In this document: positions 27,308-35,831 of the stretch, piece after piece
Layout of the letters: each line of letters begins with the position of its first letter
How positions within the stretch are numbered: position 1 is the first letter of the stretch
Assembly: GCA_030690895.1 (NCBI GenBank)
Contig: JAUYFQ010000051.1
Location: 1-45,240 of the forward strand
Source of the DNA: Sulfuricellaceae bacterium
GTDB lineage: Bacteria > Pseudomonadota > Gammaproteobacteria > Burkholderiales > Sulfuricellaceae
Reading direction: 5' to 3'
DNA length: 45,240 bases
The notes under the pieces: model-generated
Told to the model about the DNA's origin: nothing
The model's database searches: none
The model's input: the letters and a program-made list of their open reading frames with translations, nothing else
Program-made: the position numbers and the translations under genes

Positions 27308-27506
27308 TAGCATCATTCACGAAGTACGTGCGATTCGCGAGCAACATGCTGCCAGTTTTGATTTCGATCTTGATCGAATTTTTGCTGATCTTCGTGTACG
27401 CCAAAACAAACACGCAGCCGATGGCTGGACGATTATTCCAGCTCCCGACTGTCCGCAGCAAACATCCAGTACTGCATTCCAGCGAACACATTTTGCTCGC
27501 CGTTGA
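27300..27506 (+). CDS. Small antitoxin partner of the PIN protein
   Basis: A 68-residue protein starting MTDSIIHEVRAIREQHAASFDFDLDRIFADLRV. This is the characteristic short charged protein encoded just after PIN toxins of the VETS subgroup and usually left as hypothetical. TTGGGAG precedes the ATG, which overlaps the toxin's last codons. The last 20 or so residues (PAPDCPQQTSSTAFQRTHFARR) look atypical and may reflect a frameshifted or extended tail. The antitoxin role is inferred from position and family recollection. Confidence 0.65.
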   Translation: MTDSIIHEVRAIREQHAASFDFDLDRIFADLRVRQNKHAADGWTIIPAPDCPQQTSSTAFQRTHFARR

Positions 27507-27533
27507 ATTTGAAAATAAACTGGACTCCAAGTG

Positions 27534-27560
27534 TAGCAACCGGGAGATAGTCATGTTACA
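27534..27560 (+). repeat. Copy 2 of the direct repeat bounding the gyrA-serC insert
   Basis: It matches 26196-26221 with two substitutions and one extra A, and supplies the ribosome-binding site and ATG (27553) of the decayed antitoxin. The two copies are about 1.34 kb apart. Confidence 0.7.
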
Positions 27561-27794
27561 AACACTAGAAGCCACACTGGATGAAAATGGCCATATTCAT
27601 TTCTTCGAACCGGTAAAAATAAGTGGGTTACGGAGAATATTGGTTACATTGCTGGACACGCCTGACAAACCCGTTATGACAATATCGGCTGCACAGGGAA
27701 TGATGCCTGTACGCGGCGCGATGAAAGGCATGTTACAAGTGTGGATGAATTTATTGCCAACAAGGCGTCAGAAATCACGCTGGAAGACAAGTGA
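27553..27794 (+). pseudogene. Antitoxin gene disrupted by a dinucleotide duplication
   Basis: The frame from 27553 reads MLQTLEATLDENGHIHFFEP then VKISGLRRILVTLLD, the usual opening of short antitoxins paired with VapC. After MKGMLQ the frame derails at GTGTGG near 27739-27744. Removing one GT restores VDEFIANKASEITLEDK and a stop at 27792-27794, a typical antitoxin C-terminus. That stop overlaps the next ATG as TGATG. As it stands, translation continues in the wrong frame to 27813, giving an altered 86-residue product. The repair is an inference from reading frames; a sequencing error is possible. Confidence 0.7.
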
Positions 27795-27881
27795 TGAGTG
27801 CGTTTCTCCTTGACCGCCCTGATTGCCCTGCTCAATGACGAGCCAGGGGCGCATCGAGTGGTTACGTTGAGTATCGAATAA
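27794..27881 (+). pseudogene. Truncated vapC remnant
   Basis: From ATG 27794 the frame gives MSAFLLD and then shifts. From 27813 a second frame gives TALIALLNDEPGAHRVVTLSIE followed by a stop at 27879-27881. Together they match the start of a VapC toxin (MSAFLLDTNALIALLNDEP...). The apparent loss of about 5 bp around 27814 removed the DTN bend with its catalytic context, and everything after about codon 28 is gone. The remnant ends 16 bp before serC. No active toxin can be made. Confidence 0.7.
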
Positions 27882-27897
27882 ACCTGACAAATCTATT

Positions 27898-28980
27898 ATG
27901 GAACGAATCTACAATTTCAGCGCTGGCCCTGCCATGCTGCCTCTGCCTGTTCTGGAACAGGCGCGCGACGAACTTCTGAACTGGCGCGACAGTGGCATGT
28001 CGGTGATGGAAATGTCGCATCGCGGCAAGGAGTATTCCTCCATCATTGCGCAGGCAGAAACCGATCTGCGCGAGCTGATGAACATCCCGGCTAACTACAA
28101 GGTGCTCTTCCTGCAAGGCGGCGCCACCTTGCAGTTCGCCCAGATTCCGCTCAACTTGTTGGGTGACCGCTCTGCCGATTATGTCGTAACAGGGGCATGG
28201 TCGAAGAAGGCGCTCAAGGAAGCGCAGAAAGTCGGCCGCGCCCAACTTGCCGCCAGCACGGAAGATAGTCTCTATACCCGCCTGCCCGCCGCCAGCGAAA
28301 TCAAGCTCTCACCGGATGCCGCCTATCTGCACGTGTGCACCAACGAAACCGTGCATGGCGTGGAAATGCACAATCTGGATTTTTTGCCTGGATCCGTTCC
28401 AATTGTAGCGGACATGAGTTCGCACATTCTTTCGCGCCCGGTCGATGTCTCGAAATACGGCCTGATTTATGGTGGCGCGCAAAAGAACATCGGCCCGGCA
28501 GGATTGACCCTGGTAATCGTGCGCGAAGACTTGCTCGGCAAGGCGCCTGTGAATCTGCCGACCATGCTCGACTACGCCGTGCAGGCCGAAAACGGCTCCA
28601 TGCTCAATACGCCGCCAACCTATTCCATCTACATTGCCGGACTGGTGTTCCAGTGGCTCAAACAACAGGGCGGGCTGGCGGCCATAGCGCAGACTAACAT
28701 CGCCAAAGCCCGTTTGTTGTATGAAACCATTGATGCCAGTTCGCTGTATCACAACCCGGTAGAGCTATCCTGTCGCTCGCGCATGAACATCCCCTTTACG
28801 CTGAACCAGCCAGACCTGGACAATGCATTCATTGCTGCGGCCAAAGCCCGGGATATTCTCTCCATCAAGGGACACAAGATGGTCGGCGGCATGCGCGCCT
28901 CGATCTACAACGCCATGCCCATGGCTGGGGTGGAAGCGCTCGTCACCTTCATGAAAGCCTTCGAGGCCGAAAATGAATAA
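27898..28980 (+). CDS. serC: Phosphoserine aminotransferase
   Basis: A 360-residue class V aminotransferase. It opens ERIYNFSAGPAMLP, has MEMSHRGKEY and the PLP-lysine region YGGAQKNIGPAG, and ends MRASIYNAMPMAGVEALVTFM. It converts 3-phosphohydroxypyruvate to phosphoserine (serine) and the corresponding intermediate in pyridoxal phosphate synthesis. It heads the aromatic/histidine block serC-pheA-hisC-aroF-tyrA-aroA, which is standard in betaproteobacteria. Its usual neighbour gyrA lies 1.7 kb upstream across the toxin-antitoxin island, so serC may now rely on a promoter inside that island. Confidence 0.96.
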   Translation: MERIYNFSAGPAMLPLPVLEQARDELLNWRDSGMSVMEMSHRGKEYSSIIAQAETDLRELMNIPANYKVLFLQGGATLQFAQIPLNLLGDRSADYVVTGAWSKKALKEAQKVGRAQLAASTEDSLYTRLPAASEIKLSPDAAYLHVCTNETVHGVEMHNLDFLPGSVPIVADMSSHILSRPVDVSKYGLIYGGAQKNIGPAGLTLVIVREDLLGKAPVNLPTMLDYAVQAENGSMLNTPPTYSIYIAGLVFQWLKQQGGLAAIAQTNIAKARLLYETIDASSLYHNPVELSCRSRMNIPFTLNQPDLDNAFIAAAKARDILSIKGHKMVGGMRASIYNAMPMAGVEALVTFMKAFEAENE

Positions 28981-29004
28981 TGATCATGGGTAATGGGCAT
29001 GGAT
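28974..29004 (+). repeat. Short heptamer-phased stretch between serC and pheA
   Basis: The junction reads as loosely repeated 7-mers of the type AATGATC ATGGGTA ATGGGCA across the serC stop and the pheA start. It resembles one arm of the heptamer element at 41488-41563 (units TGGGTAA/TGAGTTA). The evidence is weak because only three or four units are present. Confidence 0.35.
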
Positions 29005-30066
29005 AAGGAACTACGCCAACACCGCGATGCAATTGACGCAATTGATGACGAGATGCTCAAACTCGTCAACGCGCGCGCCAAACATGCCCAGGCTATCGGC
29101 GCACTCAAGGGTGGCGGACTGATCTATCGCCCGGAGCGTGAGGCGCAAATCCTGCGCCGGGTCAAGGAACAGAATCCCGGCCCCTTGTCCGGTGAAGCCG
29201 TTGCCCGCCTGTTCAGGGAAATAATGTCAGCCTGCCTGGCTCTGGAAAAACCGCTCAAAGTCGCCTTTCTCGGCCCGGAAGGCACTTTCACCCAGGCGGC
29301 GGCCATCAAACATTTTGGTCACGCGGCGGAAACCGGCGCGTGCGCTTCCATCGATGAAGTATTTCGCAGTGTCGAAGCGGGATCGGCGGATTATGGCGTT
29401 GTTCCGGTTGAAAATTCGACCGGCGGGGCGGTTGGCACTACACTGGATTTGCTGCTGGAATCCCCGCTCAAGGTATGCGGCGAAGTGGATTTGCGCATCC
29501 ATCAATGCCTGTTGCGCAAACCCGGCGCCACTTCCCCGGTAACCCGGGTCTATTCTCATGCCCAGTCTCTGGCTCAATGCCACGAATGGCTGAATCAGAA
29601 CCTGCCGGGTGTAGAACGGATCCCGGTTGTCAGCAACGCCAAGGCGGCCAAACTGGCCAGCGAGGATGAACACGCTGCTGCCGTGGCGGGCGAAGCTGCT
29701 GCGGATCGCTATGGCCTGACGCGGGTTGCCGAAAATATCGAGGATGAGCCAGATAACACCACGCGCTTTCTGGTTATCGCGCAGCATGATGCCACCCCAT
29801 CAGGAAAGGACAAGACCTCCCTGGTGCTGTCATCCAGAAATTTGCCCGGCGCAGTCTATGAATTGCTTGCGCCATTGGCGCATAATGGGGTCAGCATGAG
29901 CAAGCTCGAATCCCGTCCATCTCGAGTTGGCTTGTGGGAGTATGTATTCTTCGTTGACCTCGAGGGCCACCATCAAGATCCCAAAGTCGCCTCGGCGCTG
30001 TCCGAACTGCAAAACAAGGCGGCTTTCCTGAAGATACTGGGATCATACCCCGTTGCTGTGCTCTGA
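28993..30066 (+). CDS. pheA: Bifunctional chorismate mutase/prephenate dehydratase
   Basis: A 357-residue P-protein. The AroQ chorismate mutase helix domain (about 1-90; LRQHRDAIDAIDDEMLKLVNARA, YRPEREAQILRRV) is followed by prephenate dehydratase (about 92-270; VAFLGPEGTFTQAAA, VPVENSTGG, NTTRFLVI) and a C-terminal ACT domain (SLVLSSRNLPGAVYELLAP, ESRPSRVGLWEYVFFVD) for phenylalanine feedback. ATG 28993 or 28999 could both serve as the start, since the ribosome-binding site is poor. It makes phenylpyruvate for phenylalanine. Confidence 0.96.
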   Translation: MGMDKELRQHRDAIDAIDDEMLKLVNARAKHAQAIGALKGGGLIYRPEREAQILRRVKEQNPGPLSGEAVARLFREIMSACLALEKPLKVAFLGPEGTFTQAAAIKHFGHAAETGACASIDEVFRSVEAGSADYGVVPVENSTGGAVGTTLDLLLESPLKVCGEVDLRIHQCLLRKPGATSPVTRVYSHAQSLAQCHEWLNQNLPGVERIPVVSNAKAAKLASEDEHAAAVAGEAAADRYGLTRVAENIEDEPDNTTRFLVIAQHDATPSGKDKTSLVLSSRNLPGAVYELLAPLAHNGVSMSKLESRPSRVGLWEYVFFVDLEGHHQDPKVASALSELQNKAAFLKILGSYPVAVL

Positions 30067-30087
30067 AAAATCAGGAAAGGCTTCTCC

Positions 30088-30660
30088 ATGGCAAACGACC
30101 GACCACCAATGAAATCGACCGCAAGCAATCCGGATCTGGACTGGAGCCAGGTGCGTGAAACCATACTGATGCTGGGCGTAGCAATTGGGCAAATCGAGTC
30201 GGTCATGAAGGAGGGCGACGAGTCGGTCAAGGTTCTGACTGATTCATTCACCTCGATGTATCTTTCCGCAAAATCCATTCTGGATGAGGTCAAGCCGCTG
30301 GCGGATAACGACGCCACCCGGGGGATCGCCAATTCGATCGAAGAAAACGGCATTTTCATCAATAGCCACGTGCAAAAAGCCATCGTGGCATTCCAGTTTT
30401 ATGACCGCATGGCACAACGTCTGGATCATGTCTGCCGGACAATCGACTCGCTTGCCGACCTGATCACGGATAGCCGTCGCCTGTACAATCCAGCCGAATG
30501 GGCCGGCATTCAAACTCAAATTCGCTCGAAATACACCATGGAATCCGAGCGCATCATGTTTGACGCCATTTTGAATGGCGCAAGCGTGGCTGAAGCCATC
30601 GCACTTTCTAACCAGCCCGCGGGTGCGAGTAAACCTGAAGATGACATCGAACTGTTCTGA
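30088..30660 (+). CDS. Uncharacterised helical protein with a CheZ-like DxxxQ motif
   Basis: A 190-residue, probably all-helical cytoplasmic protein. The central helix FQFYDRMAQRLDHVCRTIDSL contains D106 and Q110, the DxxxQ spacing used by CheZ (Asp143/Gln147) to dephosphorylate CheY. The C-terminus ends DDIELF, an acidic-aromatic tail of the kind that docks partner proteins and reminiscent of CheZ's CheY-binding tail. Homology to CheZ is not established. AGGAAAGG precedes the ATG well. It sits between pheA and hisC, 3 bp before hisC, so it is probably cotranscribed with them although it has no evident biosynthetic role. Confidence 0.6.
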   Translation: MANDRPPMKSTASNPDLDWSQVRETILMLGVAIGQIESVMKEGDESVKVLTDSFTSMYLSAKSILDEVKPLADNDATRGIANSIEENGIFINSHVQKAIVAFQFYDRMAQRLDHVCRTIDSLADLITDSRRLYNPAEWAGIQTQIRSKYTMESERIMFDAILNGASVAEAIALSNQPAGASKPEDDIELF

Positions 30661-30663
30661 ATT

Positions 30664-31764
30664 ATGTCGTTGAGCGCGTTTTCCCCTTCCTGCATTCGAT
30701 CCATTGCCCCCTATCAACCCGGCAAACCCATCGCCGAACTGGCGAGAGAGATGGGGTTGCCTGTTGAAGACATCGTCAAGCTGGCTTCCAACGAAAATCC
30801 GCTCGGCGCAAGCCCACGTGCGCTCGCGGCGATGGAAAACCTGTTTATGGAAATCGCCCGCTACCCTGATGGCAACGGTTTCCAGCTCAAAACAGCGTTG
30901 GCAAAAAAATACGCCGTCGATCTTGACCAGATTGTTCTGGGCAATGGTTCCAACGACATTCTCGAACTGGCCGCCCGTGCTTTCCTGTCACCAGGTTCAT
31001 CCGCCGTCTATTCAGAATATGCGTTCGCGGTCTATCCGTTGGCAACCCAGGCAACAGGCGCGCGCGGCATTGTGGCCCCGGCCCGGAATTACGGCCACGA
31101 CCTTGACGCCATGCTGGCCGCGATTGCCGATGACACGCGTATCCTTTTTATCGCCAACCCCAATAATCCAACCGGCACATTTCTGGAAGCGGCCGAACTG
31201 TCGCGCTTTCTGGCGCAGGTGCCCGAGTCCATACTGGTCGTTCTGGATGAGGCTTATACCGAATTTCTGCCCACCGCCAGCGAATCGCTTGGATGGTTGA
31301 AACAACACCCCAATCTGTTGATTGCCAGAACATTTTCAAAGGCCTATGGACTGGCAGGACTGAGGGTGGGGTTTGCACTGTGTCACCCGGAGGTCGCCGG
31401 CCTGCTTAATCGCGTGCGTCAGCCATTCAACGTCAGCAGCCTGGCACAGGCTGCCGCCGTGGCCGCCATGGAGGACGAAGCATTTCTGGAAGAATGCGTG
31501 CAAATCAACCGGGCAGGAATGCAGCAAATGATCGCCGGTTTTGAACGGCTAGGGCTGGAATACATCCCCTCCTACGGCAACTTCGTAGCGGTCAGGGTCG
31601 GCGATGCCGCTGCAATCAATCTCAGTCTGCTGAAACGGGGCGTCATTGTGCGTCCAATCAGCAACTACGGAATGCATGAACATCTTCGCGTCAGCATAGG
31701 GCTGGAAGCGGAAAACAGTCAATTTTTACAAGCGCTGGAAAGCGCCCTCGGAGAAACAAAATGA
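30664..31764 (+). CDS. hisC: Histidinol-phosphate aminotransferase
   Basis: A 366-residue fold-type I aminotransferase. It shows [39 protein letters not shown] and the PLP lysine in [14 protein letters not shown], then the arginine region LRVSIGL near the end. This is the HisC2-type enzyme of aromatic clusters, which often also accepts aromatic keto acids, so it may serve both histidine and Phe/Tyr synthesis. It overlaps aroF by 4 bp (ATGA), which implies translational coupling. Confidence 0.93.
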   Translation: MSLSAFSPSCIRSIAPYQPGKPIAELAREMGLPVEDIVKLASNENPLGASPRALAAMENLFMEIARYPDGNGFQLKTALAKKYAVDLDQIVLGNGSNDILELAARAFLSPGSSAVYSEYAFAVYPLATQATGARGIVAPARNYGHDLDAMLAAIADDTRILFIANPNNPTGTFLEAAELSRFLAQVPESILVVLDEAYTEFLPTASESLGWLKQHPNLLIARTFSKAYGLAGLRVGFALCHPEVAGLLNRVRQPFNVSSLAQAAAVAAMEDEAFLEECVQINRAGMQQMIAGFERLGLEYIPSYGNFVAVRVGDAAAINLSLLKRGVIVRPISNYGMHEHLRVSIGLEAENSQFLQALESALGETK

Positions 31765-32777
31765 TCATAGTCATGAACAATGGCGCCACTGATGAGCAAA
31801 TTGATGGCGTAGTCAAAAAGATCAAGGATGCCGGACTGGATGCCAACATTTCGCGCGGCACCGAACGCACTGTTATCGGCGCCATCGGCGACGAACGCAA
31901 ACTGGATCAGGAGATGTTCGACTCCCTGCCCGGCGTAGAACAGTCCATGCACATCGTCAAGCCTTACAAAATTGTGGGGCGAGAGTGGCACAAGCAGGAT
32001 TCGGTAGTTGACATCAAAGGCATCAAGCTGGGTGGCAACCAGATCCAGATCATCGCCGGGCCGTGCTCGGTGGAAACCCAGCAGCAAATGGACACGGCCG
32101 CCCAGTACGTCAAGGAAGCCGGTTGCCGCCTGATGCGCGGCGGCGCCTTCAAGCCTCGCACCAGCCCCTACGCATTCCAGGGTCACGGCGAGGAAGGACT
32201 GGTCATGTTTCGCAAAGCGGCAGAACGCTACAACCTGCCCATGGTGACCGAACTGATGGACGCCCGCCAGTTGGACACATTCATGAGACACGATGTCGAC
32301 GTCATCCAGATTGGTACACGCAGCATGCAGAACTTCGACCTGCTGAAGGAAGTCGGCAAGGTCAACAAGCCGGTGATTCTCAAGCGCGGCATGTCCGCCA
32401 CCATTTCAGAATGGCTGATGGCGGCGGAATACATCGCTGCTGGCGGCAATCACAACATCATTTTTTGCGAGCGCGGCATCCGTACTTTTGAAACCTACTA
32501 CCGCAACGTGCTGGACGTCACCGCGATTCCTGTCCTGAAAAAAGAAACCCACCTGCCGGTCATTGTCGATCCCTCCCATGCCGGCGGCAAGGCATGGATG
32601 GTTCCCGCCCTCTCCCGCGCCGCCATTGCGGCAGGCGCCGACGGCCTGCTGGTGGAAATGCATCCCACTCCCTGCGAAGCCTGGTGCGACGCCGACCAGG
32701 CACTCAACCCGCAGGAACTGCAAACCCTGATGGGCTCGTTGGGCGCAATTGCCGGGGCAATCGGGCGGAGCATCTAG
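31761..32777 (+). CDS. aroF: DAHP synthase, type I-beta
   Basis: A 338-residue 3-deoxy-7-phosphoheptulonate synthase. An N-terminal ferredoxin-like regulatory domain (about 1-68, [25 protein letters not shown]) precedes the barrel. The barrel has [27 protein letters not shown], the metal/substrate elements [14 protein letters not shown] and CERGIRTFE, and DPSHAGG. This architecture is that of the Thermotoga/Bacillus-type AroA-I-beta, different from E. coli AroF/G/H. The N-terminal domain would give Tyr/Phe feedback in such enzymes. It catalyses the entry step of the shikimate pathway and is coupled to hisC. Confidence 0.93.
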   Translation: MIIVMNNGATDEQIDGVVKKIKDAGLDANISRGTERTVIGAIGDERKLDQEMFDSLPGVEQSMHIVKPYKIVGREWHKQDSVVDIKGIKLGGNQIQIIAGPCSVETQQQMDTAAQYVKEAGCRLMRGGAFKPRTSPYAFQGHGEEGLVMFRKAAERYNLPMVTELMDARQLDTFMRHDVDVIQIGTRSMQNFDLLKEVGKVNKPVILKRGMSATISEWLMAAEYIAAGGNHNIIFCERGIRTFETYYRNVLDVTAIPVLKKETHLPVIVDPSHAGGKAWMVPALSRAAIAAGADGLLVEMHPTPCEAWCDADQALNPQELQTLMGSLGAIAGAIGRSI

Positions 32778-32842
32778 GCTTGTTTGACAACGGGCATATG
32801 GGCGGGGACGTCTCGCCAAGCCACCGTGATTAGTGCATTTTG

Positions 32843-33712
32843 ATGATTAACAGACTTGTCATCATCGGCGTTGGCCTGATAGGCGGTTCGCTTGCGCTCG
32901 CCCTGCGCCAGGCTGGTGCAGTGAAAGAGATCATCGGTGTCGGCCGCAGCCAGGAAAACCTGAACGCAGCGCTGCATCTGGGGATTATCGACCGCGCCGA
33001 AAGCGATCCAGCCAGCGCCGTGAAAAATGCCGACATCGTACTGCTGGCCGTGCCCGTGGCGGCGATGCAGCCCACTATGGCAGCGCTTGCGCCTCACCTT
33101 GAACCCCACACCATCATTACCGATGTGGGCAGTACCAAACGCGACGTGCTCGGCTACGCCCACCGACACTTGCCCAAGCACCTGACGCACTTCATCGCCG
33201 CGCATCCCATCGCGGGAGCGGAACAGAGCGGCGCCACGGCGGCCCGCGCCAACCTGTTCCAGAACCGCAACGTAGTGATTACACCCTTGCCGGTAAACGA
33301 CCCGGCGGCGGTGAACGCAGTCAGTCAGATGTGGGTGCAATGCGGGGCAAAAGTCAGCAGCATGACGCCGCAACGCCACGACGAAATTTTCGCTGCCGTT
33401 TCCCACCTTCCCCATCTGCTTTCCTTTGCCCTGGTGGATGAAATCGCCGCCCGGCCCAACGCGGAAGAACTGTTTGCTTACGCCGCCAGCGGATTTCGCG
33501 ATTTCACCCGCATCGCCGGTAGCCATCCCGAGATGTGGCGCGATATCTGCCTCGCCAACCGCGATGCGCTTCTACACGAACTGGATGCTTACCAAGGCCA
33601 TCTGGAGAATTTGCGCACCATGCTGGAACAGGGTGATGGCGCAGCGCTGGAAAACGTGTTCGAGCATGCGCGCAATGCCCGCACCCAATGGCTGGTTGGC
33701 TTATCTCAATAG
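32843..33712 (+). CDS. tyrA: Prephenate dehydrogenase
   Basis: A 289-residue TyrA. It has the NAD motif [14 protein letters not shown] at the start, [23 protein letters not shown], the catalytic histidine in [15 protein letters not shown], and [21 protein letters not shown] in the helical dimer domain. The frame opens with TTG at 32840, but ATG at 32843 is the natural start. There is no strong ribosome-binding site. It makes 4-hydroxyphenylpyruvate for tyrosine. No ACT domain is fused, so feedback must act elsewhere. Confidence 0.94.
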   Translation: MINRLVIIGVGLIGGSLALALRQAGAVKEIIGVGRSQENLNAALHLGIIDRAESDPASAVKNADIVLLAVPVAAMQPTMAALAPHLEPHTIITDVGSTKRDVLGYAHRHLPKHLTHFIAAHPIAGAEQSGATAARANLFQNRNVVITPLPVNDPAAVNAVSQMWVQCGAKVSSMTPQRHDEIFAAVSHLPHLLSFALVDEIAARPNAEELFAYAASGFRDFTRIAGSHPEMWRDICLANRDALLHELDAYQGHLENLRTMLEQGDGAALENVFEHARNARTQWLVGLSQ

Positions 33713-33738
33713 GCTTGCACTCACAAATAGGTTCACTC

Positions 33739-35037
33739 ATGGAATATCTCGATCTCGCCCCCATCGCCAGCGTCAACGGCAGTGTTTTGCTACCCGGTTC
33801 GAAAAGCATTTCCAACCGTACCTTGCTGCTAGCTGCGCTGGCTGAAGGCGCCACCGAAGTCAAGGCCTTACTTGCCTCCGACGATACCGGCCACATGCTG
33901 GAGGCGCTCAGAAAACTTGGCGTCAAATGGCAACAGCACGGCGAGAGCCGCGACTACCGGGTGGAAGGCGTGGGCGGCGCATTCCCGGCAAAACAGGCAG
34001 ACCTGTTTCTAGGCAATGCGGGTACCGCCTTTCGACCGCTGACAGCCGCCCTCGCGTTATCAGGAGGAACCTATCAGCTGAGTGGCATACCTCGCATGCA
34101 CGAGCGCCCTATCGGCGATCTGGTGGATGCATTGCGGCAATTGGGCGCGGATATTGGCTATCTAGGCAACGAAGGCTTCCCTCCCCTGGCCATCAAACCC
34201 GCCACGATTGATACCAACAACAAAATCAGGGTACGTGGCAACGTCTCCAGCCAGTTTCTCACTGCCCTGCTGATCGCCTCGCCTCTGGCCGGGCAAACCG
34301 TAAACATTGAAGTCATCGGCGAACTGATTTCCAAGCCCTACATCGAAATCACCCTCAATCTCATGCGCCGTTTCGGCGTCGAAGTGGCTCGCCAGGACAG
34401 TCAAACTTTCAGCATTTCTGCCGGGCAGAAATACAAAAGCCCGGGCGTGATCCATGTCGAGGGGGACGCCTCCAGCGCCTCCTACTTCCTGGCCGCAGGC
34501 GCTATCGGCAAAGGGCCGGTACGGGTGGAAGGCGTCGGGAAGTCCAGCATTCAGGGCGATGTACGCTTTGCTGACGCGTTGGCGCAAATGGGTGCGACCA
34601 TCAGGATGGGCGACAACTGGATCGAATCCAGCGGCTCTGGCAAACTGAAAGCCGTTGATCTCGACTGCAACCACATCCCCGATGCCGCCATGAGCCTGGC
34701 CGTAGCCCCCCTGTTCGCCGATGGCACCACCACGCTGCGCAATATCGCCAGTTGGCGCGTCAAGGAAACCGACCGCATCGCCGCCATGGCGACAGAATTG
34801 CGCAAGGTCGGCGCGACCGTGGAAGAAGGTCCGGACTACATCCGCGTTACCCCCCCTCACGCCTCACGCCTCACGCCTCACGCCACGATAGACACTTATG
34901 ATGACCACCGCATGGCGATGTGCTTTGGCCTGATTGCCCTGGGTGGCGTACCGGTACGCATCAACGACCCGAAGTGCGTAGCCAAGACCTTTCCGGACTA
35001 TTTCACCAGTCTGCAATCCATTGCCCAAAACATCTGA
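33739..35037 (+). CDS. aroA: EPSP synthase (3-phosphoshikimate 1-carboxyvinyltransferase)
   Basis: A 432-residue EPSP synthase with [39 protein letters not shown]-like [10 protein letters not shown] and the C-terminal [16 protein letters not shown]. The start at 33739 has AGG 8 nt upstream. Near residues 373-382 the usual short stretch before TYDDHRMAM is replaced by [14 protein letters not shown], encoded by four tandem copies of a 7-bp unit. The reading frame is intact. The enzyme makes the chorismate precursor; here it lies between tyrA and cmk. Confidence 0.95.
   Translation: MEYLDLAPIASVNGSVLLPGSKSISNRTLLLAALAEGATEVKALLASDDTGHMLEALRKLGVKWQQHGESRDYRVEGVGGAFPAKQADLFLGNAGTAFRPLTAALALSGGTYQLSGIPRMHERPIGDLVDALRQLGADIGYLGNEGFPPLAIKPATIDTNNKIRVRGNVSSQFLTALLIASPLAGQTVNIEVIGELISKPYIEITLNLMRRFGVEVARQDSQTFSISAGQKYKSPGVIHVEGDASSASYFLAAGAIGKGPVRVEGVGKSSIQGDVRFADALAQMGATIRMGDNWIESSGSGKLKAVDLDCNHIPDAAMSLAVAPLFADGTTTLRNIASWRVKETDRIAAMATELRKVGATVEEGPDYIRVTPPHASRLTPHATIDTYDDHRMAMCFGLIALGGVPVRINDPKCVAKTFPDYFTSLQSIAQNI
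34855..34882 (+). repeat. Four tandem copies of CCTCACG inside aroA
   Basis: CCTCACG occurs four times without a break at 34855-34882, followed by CCACG. It lies within the aroA reading frame and encodes part of [11 protein letters not shown]. Gain or loss of one 7-bp unit would shift the frame. The reverse complement unit, GTGAGGC, resembles the heptamers of the intergenic inverted repeats in this window. Confidence 0.85.
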
Positions 35038-35042
35038 ACACA

Positions 35043-35711
35043 ATGATCCTCTCACTTATTCCTGTCATCGCCATCGATGGCCCTTCTGCCTCGGGCAAGG
35101 GTACGGTCGCAGCCCTGGTTGCCGAGCAATTGAAGTTCCATTATTTGGACAGCGGCGCGATTTACCGGGTGGCTGCCTTGGCCGCGCTACGAACCGGCAT
35201 TTCGCTGGAGGATGAGTCCGCGCTATCCCGGATGGCTGGAAAGCTTGACGTCAGCTTCAAGAACGGCGAAATCTGGCTGGCTGGAGAATGCGTCAGTATG
35301 GATGCACGTTCTGAAGCAACCGGCAACGCCGCCTCGAAAATAGCCGCCCTGCCGAAACTGCGCTTGGCTTTGCTGGACTTTCAGCGCAGCTTTCTCGGGC
35401 ATCCCGGTCTGGTGGCCGACGGGCGCGACATGGGTTCAGTGGTCTTCCCTGACGCCACGGTCAAAATATTCCTCACCGCCAGCGCCGAAATACGAGCCGA
35501 TCGACGCTATAAACAGTTGATAGAGAAAGGAATCCATGCTAATCTTTCGCGAATTTTGCAGGATCTTCAGCAACGCGATGCACGAGATCGTGAACGCAGC
35601 GTTGCTCCTCTGCAAAAGTGTGCGGATGCCAGTCTGCTCGATACCGATTCACTCACGATTACCGATGCGGTAAACGAAGTGATCGGCCGATACCAGGCTC
35701 TCCGCGCTTAG
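35043..35711 (+). CDS. cmk: Cytidylate kinase
   Basis: A 222-residue CMP kinase. It has the P-loop IDGPSASGKGT near residue 11, HYLDSGAIYR, GRDMGSVVFPDA and the RDARDRERSVAPL segment near the C-terminus. It phosphorylates CMP/dCMP. The start at 35043 lies 5 bp after the aroA stop. The aroA-cmk-rpsA-ihfB order is widely conserved in proteobacteria. Confidence 0.95.
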   Translation: MILSLIPVIAIDGPSASGKGTVAALVAEQLKFHYLDSGAIYRVAALAALRTGISLEDESALSRMAGKLDVSFKNGEIWLAGECVSMDARSEATGNAASKIAALPKLRLALLDFQRSFLGHPGLVADGRDMGSVVFPDATVKIFLTASAEIRADRRYKQLIEKGIHANLSRILQDLQQRDARDRERSVAPLQKCADASLLDTDSLTITDAVNEVIGRYQALRA

Positions 35712-35791
35712 TAAAGCGTTCAGCATTCCGGTTTCAGAAAAATGCCAGCATTTCCCTGATCGGCCATGATTTGAACATTTGTTAACTTGCC

Positions 35792-35811
35792 CCCGCAAGC
35801 AGCATCGCGGG
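35792..35811 (+). promoter_or_regulatory. Hairpin in the rpsA leader
   Basis: CCCGC (35792-35796) pairs with GCGGG (35807-35811) around a 10-nt loop, about 20 nt before the rpsA ATG, which lacks a Shine-Dalgarno sequence. In E. coli the rpsA leader forms hairpins that S1 binds to repress its own translation. The same mode here is inferred from position only. Confidence 0.4.
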
Positions 35812-35831
35812 TTAGTGGATTTTTATTTCTT

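Noticed and set aside
34855-34882. Tandem repeats considered as a CRISPR or phase-variation contingency locus
   Set aside because: There are no spacers, so it is not CRISPR. A switch in an essential biosynthetic gene is unlikely, so it is reported only as a repeat.
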